NCBI GenBank assembly: GCA_045589595.1
Contig: JAZNPK010000022.1
Coordinates: 27,645 to 91,644, forward strand
DNA length: 64,000 nt
From: SIG77 sp045589595
GTDB taxonomy: Bacteria; Verrucomicrobiota; Lentisphaeria; Victivallales; UBA1829
Direction: 5' to 3'
The position numbers and the translations under genes are program-made. Within the stretch, counting starts at the first letter, position 1, and the number at the start of each line of letters is the position of its first letter. Positions 1 to 8,384 of the stretch are shown in pieces. The notes below the pieces were generated by a model. The model was not told the origin of the DNA. It was given only the letters and a program-made list of their open reading frames with translations, and did not search any database.

Positions 1-3000
1 GGAAAGCTCAAACATCACAGCATTTCCGCTGCCGGACACAGATACATTGTCCAGCGTCAACAGTTTGCCGCCTGCAAGGCTGATGATGCCTTCCGCGCCG
101 TCAAGCGCGAAAGAGGAATCACGGATGATCGCACTGCCGTTGGCGGTCAGCGCCACATCAAAAGCCATACCGGACACTTCCGCCGACACCTGATCCACAG
201 TGAATTTCCACAAGGTTCCGCTGCCCGCAGTTTCAACCAGCGTTTCACCCTGCAGCGTGGAATCGCTGATGGTCATCTGCGTTTTTGCACCGTTCAGCAC
301 AAACATGGAACCGCTGCCGGATACCAGATTCAGACCGCCTGCACCGATCTTCTGATTGTAGCCGCTGAACGAGAAGAGCGTACCGGTCCCGGTAATGGTG
401 GAATTTTCAAAAAGTCCGATCAGATTGGTACTTGCACTGATCGCAATATTATCGGCAGTAAGCGTTGTATTACCGATATAAATATTTTCCTTGCCGGTCA
501 ACATCCCCGCCGCAGAAGCGAGATCATGAGCAAATTTATTGTCCTGCGCTGTCAGCACATAAATATCGTCACGGTTGTTTTCAGTCTGATACCATACATC
601 ATCGGTGGCGCCGACCATGACTTCATAACCGTTCACCTGATAAGCGCCCGGCGTCACATTGCGGGGATCACGGAAGAAACCGCGTCCATCCACAAAATGA
701 CGGTCGATATAAGTCATATCAGTATTGATGAAATATTCTTTCTGGCTGTCTGCCTTGAGCTGATATTCAAAAGCACCTTTACTGGTGGATGCTTTATCAT
801 TGCCAGTGCCGCTGCTGTAATACCATTCAAAGTTGTAACTGGGACGCTGCAGGATCGTATCGTCATTGAAATTATGCCAACCATCCCAGACGTTCGTCCA
901 GTAATTCTCCTGTCCAATGGTGATCTGGATCGTTGTACCGGTACTGGTAACAAAGTCATCCACCCACAAAGTCACATTGCCGTTGCTGGTGGTAACCGTT
1001 TTCTGATAGGGATTTTCGGAATAGAAAAAGAACTGGGAACCGAATACAGCATCATCCAGCCGCGTCCATTCCGTCCAGGTGTTGCCGTTGTCTTTGGATT
1101 TCTGGAAATAGAATTCCTTGTGACCGAATGCCGTATTTTCCAGTGCGGCAAAGTGATAAAGTCCGCCTTGACTCAAGCCGGAGAAATCTGCACTGCTGCT
1201 GACGGCCAGTGTCGGAATGATTCCGTTGCTGCCGTTCAGTTTAAGTTCAGGCGCAGCCGTACCGAAAACTTCCGTCGCGGAACGGCTGACAATGTTCTGT
1301 TTGACCATGTCACCGAAAATATGCAGGTTTGCAGCCACGGATCCGTTTTTCTGCAGAATATTGTCGATCGGCGCACCATTGCTGTCTTTGGCACCTTTGA
1401 TCGTACCGGTATAGATCGTGGAATAATCACGGTCAAACACGTTGCAGTACAATGCACGGGCGGAAGGTGCAGTGTTATACCATTTTGCTTTACCATTACC
1501 GCCTTTCGCATCCGTAACCGTGGTCCAGCTTTTCATATCACCATGGGATGTCGCCACCGCAGATGTTATGTAGATTTCATAACTTGCATCGTTTTCTGCA
1601 AAAATATTGTTTGCCACATAGATCTGTTTGGTCTTCTGGGTATCCAGTGTACCGGATGTCGTTGCCGTTGTGGTATTTCCGAAAACCGTACTGTTCAGTA
1701 CCAGAACCTGGGAATCTTTGTTGTATTCCGTTTCCGCCTGATACAACACTGCACCGTTGGCAGCTTTGTTCTGATAGAATGTGGAATTTTCAAACGTCGT
1801 CCAGGTGTATCTGTCGGCAAGGACCGCACCGCCTTTTCCACCGGCTTCGTTATTGGTGAACAGACTGGTATCCACATTCAGCACGATACGGACATCGTAA
1901 GTCTTCTGCAGCAAATAGATCGCACCGCCGTCCGTGGCTGCAGTATTGCTGTCAAAGATCGTGTTGTCAACATACACCCAGCGTCCGCTTCCCGCGTTCC
2001 AGTTATCAAGCCCACCGTTGCCGCCCGCATAATAAATGGCACCGCCCGCCGCCGTTGATGTATTGCCGGTGAATACCGTATTTTCCGTGTTCAGTTCCGC
2101 ACCGAGGAAGTAGATGGCACCGCCGCCGACCGCCCCGCTGGAAAGTGTGACCGCGTTATTTTCAAATGTCGTGTTCGTCAGGAGCAACTGGGACGCCCAG
2201 CGGTCATTGTTCGTGGGACGAGCGACCGTGGAAAGGTAAATGGCACCACCCGCGCTCCCGGCAGTATTTCCGCTGAAGGTACTGTCCTTGATCACACCCG
2301 GCGTGTTCATATACACATTGTACGAGGTGGTGGCATAATGGAACACACCGCCGTTTTTCGTAGCGGAGTTATCCGTAAATTCACTGTTGGTAATCTGGAA
2401 TTTACGCAGATTGCTGTTGGTGCCGTTGATATACATCACACCACCGCTGCCGTTCAGAGCTTTGTTGCCGGTGAATATGGAATTATTGATCAGCAGACTG
2501 GTCGTGGTTGCAGAACCGGCGACACTGCCATCCACCCAGAACACACCGCCGTCACGCGCCGCTGTGTTGTTCGTGAAAATACTGTCGGTAACATCGATCG
2601 TCGTGTACGCAAGGATCACACCGCCGCCCTTGGTGCTGCTGTTGTTCACGTTGCTGTCGAACAGTGAATCCGCGATGGTGACGCCGTTAGTTGTGAACAC
2701 CGCTGTACCCCAGGATGTGGGCGATGTGGTGATATTATCGTAGAATTTCGCACCGGTAATGAAGATCTCCGTGGTGTCAGCACCGTAAATCAGTGCGCGG
2801 GAAGTATCATTTGACGCCATCCGGTTGCCGCTGAATTCAACACCGTAATTGGTCGTTGTGCCGTCCGTCCAGTTCGTACCGTTGATCGTCAGAGTCGAAC
2901 GGGAACCGGAGTAGATCTGACCGCCGCCCGCCGCCATGGCACTGGTGGTGACGATATTGGTGAATTTCGTACCTGCACCATTGGCATCTGCCGTACCGTT

Positions 3001-6000
3001 GATCGTCACAGAAGAACGGCACGCATGAATCAGACCGCGCTTGGTATCAGATGTGATCGCATTGAAAACCACATTATCCAGAACCAGATCCGAATAGAAA
3101 ACAGACATCATCCCGAAACGCCAGTCCATATTGTTGTTGGGGCCGACCGTGTAGGTCATGGTGATATTTTCAAATGTGGAATTGCTGATCGAGCCCTGGG
3201 ACCGTTCGAGATAAAGCAGGTTGCCAACCGTGTTGGATGTCGTATTGTGGATCGAAACATTGTCAACCGTAATACCGTCAATGTCGAACATGGCATAACT
3301 CAAGCTCATCAGAACGCCGGTACTTCTGGTAATACCTTCGATATTCCGGAAACCGCCGCCCGACATTGTGAAGGTTGCACCATTCAATTCCGTACTCTGC
3401 ATACGACTGCTCACGGCGATCGTACAGGCACTGTCTTTGGCATACGGAATGACCACGCCATTGTTGTCCGTATTTTCAAACCACGCATTTTTCAGGGTGA
3501 AATTATATCCGTAGAACACAATACTGCTCACCGCGTTCCAGCCCTTGAACGTGATCTCATCGCTGCCGGTATCTTCCACGTACAGATTTCTGCCGTAGAA
3601 ACGGATATGGGCAGATGCACCGGCGGCTGCACTTTTGTTGTTTTCATAAACAGCCACATTTTTCACAGTCATATCCGCTTTCATGGTCATATCCTGACCA
3701 GTGAAGAAGATCATGCCCGCTTCCGCAGAGTTCGCATAGTAAGTCAGGTTGTCCACATAGAACGTACCGCCGATCGTCAGATCCATACCGCGCATGTAGA
3801 TCAACGCACCGCCGCTGCCGTGGTCGCCGCCTGTCCGGGCAGTCAGATTCGTGAAGCGGTTGTTGCCGGTAAGTGTCAGATTGCCGCCCATGGTGTCGGC
3901 ATTCGCCTGACTGCTCCCCGCAAAGTTGAAGATCGCACCGTAATTTTTGAAATTCATGTGATCAACAACAATATTTTCCGCGGTCACATCACCGCCATCC
4001 GTCCGGATATAGATCAGACTTCTGCCGCTGTCACTGATATTGATGTCGCGGATATTGAGATTGGAAATGCTCACATCTCCGGCATGAGTCGCATACAGAA
4101 GCGCACCGCTATATTTCAGGTTGATCCCCCAGTACAACGGCGTACCGTCCGCTCTGTTCAGCAGATTCCCGTTCACATCACGGCTGCCGTAAACAGTGAT
4201 ACGGTTCAAGTCAATGTTCGCATCCGTGCCGCTCACATAAAACGCACCGCCGTTGGAGTTGCCGGGCAGATGCAGATTCGAGATCGTCACATTGTCAACG
4301 GTCAGATCCCCTTCCTGGACATGAGCAATACCGCCGTGTTTGTCGCTGGTAATGTAAATACTTTTGCTTTCCAGCAGGTTATCAGCAGCATCATACACGC
4401 TCGCACCACCGAAGGTGGAGTTGGTCAGAACGATATCGCCCGTCGTCGCCTTGAACAGACCGCCGTTGGCGCGGATCCCGGTCGCATTGATGCCGTCCAG
4501 TTCCAGACGACTGCCCGTAAATCCGACCAGTCCGGTGGAAACAAGATATCCGCTGTCTCTGAGCGTGCGGGTGTATTTCAGGCCCGTATATTCCGTGCCC
4601 GTAAGTTCTTCGATCTTTTCAATGGTCAGGAACAACTGGTTTTCCAGAGCGGTCTCGTTGTTGTAGGTCCCGTAGGTACCGGCAGCATCTTGCGTGTAGG
4701 TGTGATGCCAGCCGAGATCGTGGAATTCTGCACCTTCGATCGTCATCGTGGTATTGTCGATCGCCGTATCTTCATTTTCCGCATCATCGATACCGGAGTC
4801 GAAGATGATCATACTGCCCTGATACCAGTTGTAGTTGGTGTTGTGGCGGACAGTCAGATTGCTGAACGTCACATTCTTCATCGTGAACTGGGTATCAAAG
4901 ACTTCCACACCGTCCTGCATGGTCACATGGTCGGCAAACACATAGATCGGCGCCCAGATCACACTGCCCTTCTGCTGGGCAATGGAGCCGTCACGGAATG
5001 TCAGATTTTCCAGCTGGATATCCGCGGCATTCTGGATGCACATGAAGGAACCGTTGGCTTCTCCGCGGTCGTTCATGTACGCAAAATCAAGATTGCTGAT
5101 CTTCACCGAATCCGCCGCCGCCACTGTGATATAACCGCCCGCATACTGATTGCTGCTGTTGCCGTTGGCATAGATCGTGGAACAGTCGATCGTCTGTCCG
5201 TTGCCGTTCCATGTAAAATTCCGACCGTCAAAATAAACCAGAAGACCGTTGCGACTGCCGCCGCCGGTCAGTTCTCTGAAATTCATCGTTCCGCTGATCG
5301 TCAGGTCGCGGCTGGCATTGAAGTAGATCGCGTTCCCCTTGTTGTTGAGGTAGCCGCCGATGATCGAGTTTTCACCCGTGAACGTAACATTACCGCCATT
5401 GGAAAATTCGTAAGCTCTACCCGTACTGCCGCTCTTTCCCTGATCGTCAATATGCACACCATCGATCTGGACATCCGCAACCTTGTTGAAGTACATCAGC
5501 GATCTGCCGCCGTTGTCCCACAACACATTCATATCGCTCAATTCGATGTACAGTTTGCCGTCAGCACCCGTACCGGTGGCATTGATGGCGCGGGCAGTAC
5601 CGCCGTTGGTCACACTGATATCCAGATTCGTCAGCGCCACCGTCATTTTTTCGCCGTTGAACGCCGCGGTTTCCGTGATGTTGAACACCGGCATATTGAT
5701 AGCGGAAACCGTTACATCGTTCTGCGCAGTGATGGAAACAGATTTGTCCTTGATGTCGAGTGATTTGTTCAGCTTCAGCAGACCGGCAGGCGCGGTGATC
5801 GTAACGGAGTCGCCGCTCTGCGCATAAGTCAGTGCATAACGCAGCGTGCCGTTCGCATTGTTGTCCAGCAGACTCGTCACCGCCCAGTCTCTCAGGCTGT
5901 AATGATACTGATCCACCGTGATGTTGACACTTTCCACAAGACCGTGATCGTAGTCCAGCGTCCAGTCGCCGTCAACGCCGGCAACATCGTCCGTGGATGC

Positions 6001-6867
6001 CGCCACATCGGCGCCGGTGAGTTCCGCCAGTTCCGCCACAAACGCTTCACCGTCTTCGCCCTGAGCGGTATTACAGCCGTAAAGCAGAATGTCGCCGTCA
6101 GCTGTCAGGTGTTCGCCCAGTTCCCGGAACGCCGCACTGTTCTCCGCCAGATAATTGCTGTCAACAACCGTTCCGTTCAGCACAAAATATCCGGAGTTGC
6201 CGTGGGTCACGAGGTGAATGGCATCGTATTTCGTATCGCCGTGTTCCGCAAGATAAGCGTTGATGGTCCCCATGGGATCACTGTCTGCGGGATCCAGACG
6301 CAGCACATCCGCCTTTTCGGCAAGTGCCGCTTCCACATCGTCCGCATCGATCACGGAACCGCTGATGATGACCAGATCATTCCGTCCTCCGTCAACGGTC
6401 AGAGTATCGCCCATGGCAGATACAAAACCCAGATCGGACACACGGTCTTCGATCTGGGCAAACTGATTGACGTTCTGTTCAAATTCGCTGGACTGGTTAT
6501 CGTTTCCGGATACAGAAAGGTTCGCTTCGGCAGAAGTTTCGGAGTCATTGGCAGATTCGGAGTCATTGGCATTAACAGAGATGGCGCGTCCACCCGCGCG
6601 TGCAAAAGAAGCCTGCTCACCTTCAATGAGAGACTCCTGAACAGCATCTGTACTGTCTTCGCCGGCGGCTGACGCCTGCTGCTCCGCGTGATCCTCGCCC
6701 GCGGAAAGCTCCGCTTCGCTGACAAGCTGATCGTTCTCGCTCTCCGCCGCAGACTGTTCCGCCTGCTGCTGCTGAATATCCTGTACGTTCTGTGCGGCCT
6801 CTACCGCCTCGGCTGCTGCACCCGCTTCGAAAAGAATTCGATCCTCGAGTTTGAAAATTGTACCCAT
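1..6867 (-). CDS. Giant surface adhesin, LEPR-XLL-like + DUF4347 + Pmp-type repeats (partial, C-terminus off window)
   Basis: An open frame of 2,289 codons runs from ATG at 6867 to the left edge without a stop, so the C-terminus is missing. The start reads MGTIFKLEDRILFEAGA, which resembles the LEPR-XLL tag found at the N-terminus of large exported repeat proteins; no classical signal peptide is seen. Residues about 25-155 are an acidic, Gln/Ala/Ser-rich linker. Residues about 155-305 match DUF4347, with IHLVTHGNSG and LLYGCNTAQGEDG carrying a His and a Cys, and a closing DVAGVDGDWTLD. The rest is a long Asn/Thr/Gly-rich array expected to form a right-handed beta-helix. Around nucleotides 1800-2700 it contains FxxN and GGA(I/V) pairs (FTGNTSTAAGGAIYY, FSGNTAGSAGGAIYL), the signature of chlamydial polymorphic membrane proteins. 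Secretion and adhesion are inferred; domain assignments are fairly secure. A promoter lies about 120 bp upstream. Confidence 0.85.
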   Translation of the reverse strand, partial: MGTIFKLEDRILFEAGAAAEAVEAAQNVQDIQQQQAEQSAAESENDQLVSEAELSAGEDHAEQQASAAGEDSTDAVQESLIEGEQASFARAGGRAISVNANDSESANDSETSAEANLSVSGNDNQSSEFEQNVNQFAQIEDRVSDLGFVSAMGDTLTVDGGRNDLVIISGSVIDADDVEAALAEKADVLRLDPADSDPMGTINAYLAEHGDTKYDAIHLVTHGNSGYFVLNGTVVDSNYLAENSAAFRELGEHLTADGDILLYGCNTAQGEDGEAFVAELAELTGADVAASTDDVAGVDGDWTLDYDHGLVESVNITVDQYHYSLRDWAVTSLLDNNANGTLRYALTYAQSGDSVTITAPAGLLKLNKSLDIKDKSVSITAQNDVTVSAINMPVFNITETAAFNGEKMTVALTNLDISVTNGGTARAINATGTGADGKLYIELSDMNVLWDNGGRSLMYFNKVADVQIDGVHIDDQGKSGSTGRAYEFSNGGNVTFTGENSIIGGYLNNKGNAIYFNASRDLTISGTMNFRELTGGGSRNGLLVYFDGRNFTWNGNGQTIDCSTIYANGNSSNQYAGGYITVAAADSVKISNLDFAYMNDRGEANGSFMCIQNAADIQLENLTFRDGSIAQQKGSVIWAPIYVFADHVTMQDGVEVFDTQFTMKNVTFSNLTVRHNTNYNWYQGSMIIFDSGIDDAENEDTAIDNTTMTIEGAEFHDLGWHHTYTQDAAGTYGTYNNETALENQLFLTIEKIEELTGTEYTGLKYTRTLRDSGYLVSTGLVGFTGSRLELDGINATGIRANGGLFKATTGDIVLTNSTFGGASVYDAADNLLESKSIYITSDKHGGIAHVQEGDLTVDNVTISNLHLPGNSNGGAFYVSGTDANIDLNRITVYGSRDVNGNLLNRADGTPLYWGINLKYSGALLYATHAGDVSISNLNIRDINISDSGRSLIYIRTDGGDVTAENIVVDHMNFKNYGAIFNFAGSSQANADTMGGNLTLTGNNRFTNLTARTGGDHGSGGALIYMRGMDLTIGGTFYVDNLTYYANSAEAGMIFFTGQDMTMKADMTVKNVAVYENNKSAAAGASAHIRFYGRNLYVEDTGSDEITFKGWNAVSSIVFYGYNFTLKNAWFENTDNNGVVIPYAKDSACTIAVSSRMQSTELNGATFTMSGGGFRNIEGITRSTGVLMSLSYAMFDIDGITVDNVSIHNTTSNTVGNLLYLERSQGSISNSTFENITMTYTVGPNNNMDWRFGMMSVFYSDLVLDNVVFNAITSDTKRGLIHACRSSVTINGTADANGAGTKFTNIVTTSAMAAGGGQIYSGSRSTLTINGTNWTDGTTTNYGVEFSGNRMASNDTSRALIYGADTTEIFITGAKFYDNITTSPTSWGTAVFTTNGVTIADSLFDSNVNNSSTKGGGVILAYTTIDVTDSIFTNNTAARDGGVFWVDGSVAGSATTTSLLINNSIFTGNKALNGSGGVMYINGTNSNLRKFQITNSEFTDNSATKNGGVFHYATTSYNVYMNTPGVIKDSTFSGNTAGSAGGAIYLSTVARPTNNDRWASQLLLTNTTFENNAVTLSSGAVGGGAIYFLGAELNTENTVFTGNTSTAAGGAIYYAGGNGGLDNWNAGSGRWVYVDNTIFDSNTAATDGGAIYLLQKTYDVRIVLNVDTSLFTNNEAGGKGGAVLADRYTWTTFENSTFYQNKAANGAVLYQAETEYNKDSQVLVLNSTVFGNTTTATTSGTLDTQKTKQIYVANNIFAENDASYEIYITSAVATSHGDMKSWTTVTDAKGGNGKAKWYNTAPSARALYCNVFDRDYSTIYTGTIKGAKDSNGAPIDNILQKNGSVAANLHIFGDMVKQNIVSRSATEVFGTAAPELKLNGSNGIIPTLAVSSSADFSGLSQGGLYHFAALENTAFGHKEFYFQKSKDNGNTWTEWTRLDDAVFGSQFFFYSENPYQKTVTTSNGNVTLWVDDFVTSTGTTIQITIGQENYWTNVWDGWHNFNDDTILQRPSYNFEWYYSSGTGNDKASTSKGAFEYQLKADSQKEYFINTDMTYIDRHFVDGRGFFRDPRNVTPGAYQVNGYEVMVGATDDVWYQTENNRDDIYVLTAQDNKFAHDLASAAGMLTGKENIYIGNTTLTADNIAISASTNLIGLFENSTITGTGTLFSFSGYNQKIGAGGLNLVSGSGSMFVLNGAKTQMTISDSTLQGETLVETAGSGTLWKFTVDQVSAEVSGMAFDVALTANGSAIIRDSSFALDGAEGIISLAGGKLLTLDNVSVSGSGNAVMFELS

Positions 6868-6987
6868 GTTGTCGCTCCTGTCTCGTATTTTTGACTCCGG
6901 GCGACTCTGCCAAGTCAACCCGAAAATTTGTTTCTGATCCAATCATCAGGGCATAATGCCCCCATAGTCATACTGATATTATTCTAT

Positions 6988-7015
6988 ATTATACAATATA
7001 AGTGCGAAAAGTCAA
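6988..7015 (-). promoter_or_regulatory. Promoter of the giant adhesin gene
   Basis: On the minus strand TTGACT (7010-7015) and TATAAT (6988-6993) are separated by 16 bp. The predicted transcript has a leader of about 115 nt before the ATG at 6867. The surrounding 6868-7284 region is very AT-rich and I see no gene in it; short motifs such as TTTACTGTTTT and TGATTTAT recur there without a clear architecture. Confidence 0.65.
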
Positions 7016-7284
7016 TAGCATTTTTGCGTCAGATGACAAAAAAAGTCAAAAATTTTTAATCGAAATGTAAGATTCCGGAACCGCCCCTGCCGCAACCATA
7101 CCAAAAACAGCAGATTTGCACCCGGATAAATATTTACTGTTTTTCAGTATCAAAAAGCAATTATGATTTATCATTCCATTTTTACTGTTTTGTGCCTGTT
7201 TTTATCATTTTCAAAGTTGATTAATGATTTATTTTTCGGCATTTTCAAAAAATCAAAACTGTAAATAATATTTTCATTTTTATA

Positions 7285-7324
7285 CAAAAAAAGCGGAGAC
7301 GCGATTTATTCTCACATCTCCGCT
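7285..7324 (-). terminator. Rho-independent terminator after trpS
   Basis: On the minus strand an 8-bp stem AGCGGAGA/TCTCCGCT (7317-7324 with 7292-7299) is followed by seven T residues (7285-7291). It lies 60 bp beyond the trpS stop codon. Confidence 0.8.
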
Positions 7325-7383
7325 CTGAAACGGCATCCCCCCTGCAGCGCAGAAGCGAAACCGTCTGTCTTTATGCTGTCTGG

Positions 7384-8352
7384 TTAACGCAGTCCCACGG
7401 CACGGCGCACCTGATCCAGTGTTTCACGGGCAACAGCAGATGCCTTTTCCGCACTGTTTTTCAGGACGCTTTCAATGTATCCGGGGTCGGCTTCCAGTTC
7501 CTCGCGGCGTTTCCGCATAGGCGCAAAGAAGTCCATATATGCGTCAAAGAGAGCCTGTTTTGCGTGACCGTAGCCGTAGTTTCCGGCGCGGTACCGTTCT
7601 GCCATTTCCGCCTGCTGTTCCGGGGTGGAAAAGAGCTTGTAAAGAGCAAAAACGTTGCAGGCATCGGGGTCTTTCGGTTCTTCCAGCGTCTTGCAGTCCG
7701 TGGGCATTGCCATGATCTTTTTCCGCACTGCTTTGGGATTGCCGAAGATCTCGATGGTATTGTTGTAACTCTTGCTCATCTTCTGTCCGTCGGTACCGGG
7801 GATCACCGCCACATCCGGGTTGATGTAGCCTTCCGGGATCGTCAGCACATCGCCATAGGTCTGATTGAACCGGATGGCAATATCGCGCGTGATCTCAAGG
7901 TGCTGTTTCTGGTCTTTTCCCACAGGCACGAGCGTCGCTTTGTACAGCAGGATATCCGCCGCCATCAGAACGGGATAGGAGAACAGCCCGTTGTTCGGCA
8001 CAAAGCCCTTGGCGACTTTATCCTTGTAACTGTGGGCGCGTTCCAGAAGCCCCACGCCCGTCATGCAGTTGAGGATCCAGGAAAGTTCACAGACTTCCGG
8101 CACATCGGACTGACGGAAGAAGAGGGTCTTTTCCGGATCAAGTCCGCAAGCCAGAAAATCAAGGGCGACCCGCTGGACGCGGCTGCGGAGATCATCCGGA
8201 TCGGGATTGACGGTCAGGGAATGAAAATCCGCAATGAAAAGGAACGACTCATCTGCCGTTTCCTGCAGACGGATCGCGGAACTGATCGCGCCGAAATAGT
8301 TGCCGATATGCAGGATACCGGACGGCTGAATGCCGGTCAATACTCGTTTCAT
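7384..8352 (-). CDS. trpS: Tryptophan--tRNA ligase
   Basis: Class I aminoacyl-tRNA synthetase that charges tRNA-Trp in the cytoplasm. The 322-residue length is normal for bacterial TrpRS. The N-terminus MKRVLTGIQPSG with HIGN at residues 15-18 is the HIGH signature, the tryptophan pocket region GLLERAHSYKDK is present near 101-112, and KMSKS lies at residues 191-195. It is the last gene of a minus-strand run with ileS and a zinc-ribbon membrane protein; 32 bp separate it from the upstream gene, and a terminator follows at 7285-7324. Nothing unusual was seen in the protein itself. The family call is very secure. Confidence 0.97.
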   Translation of the reverse strand: MKRVLTGIQPSGILHIGNYFGAISSAIRLQETADESFLFIADFHSLTVNPDPDDLRSRVQRVALDFLACGLDPEKTLFFRQSDVPEVCELSWILNCMTGVGLLERAHSYKDKVAKGFVPNNGLFSYPVLMAADILLYKATLVPVGKDQKQHLEITRDIAIRFNQTYGDVLTIPEGYINPDVAVIPGTDGQKMSKSYNNTIEIFGNPKAVRKKIMAMPTDCKTLEEPKDPDACNVFALYKLFSTPEQQAEMAERYRAGNYGYGHAKQALFDAYMDFFAPMRKRREELEADPGYIESVLKNSAEKASAVARETLDQVRRAVGLR

Positions 8353-8384
8353 ACTACTGTTCTTTCTGATCGGTCTGCTGATTC

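Noticed and set aside
3025..5763. A long plus-strand open frame (912 codons) inside the adhesin region
   Set aside because: It lies antisense to the adhesin in the frame where codon bias keeps stops away, shows no recognisable domain and lacks a ribosome-binding site. The minus-strand protein has clear domains.
6868..7284. A small gene or regulatory RNA in the AT-rich stretch before the adhesin
   Set aside because: No open frame with a ribosome-binding site, no stable hairpin series and no conserved motif was seen beyond the promoter and terminator.
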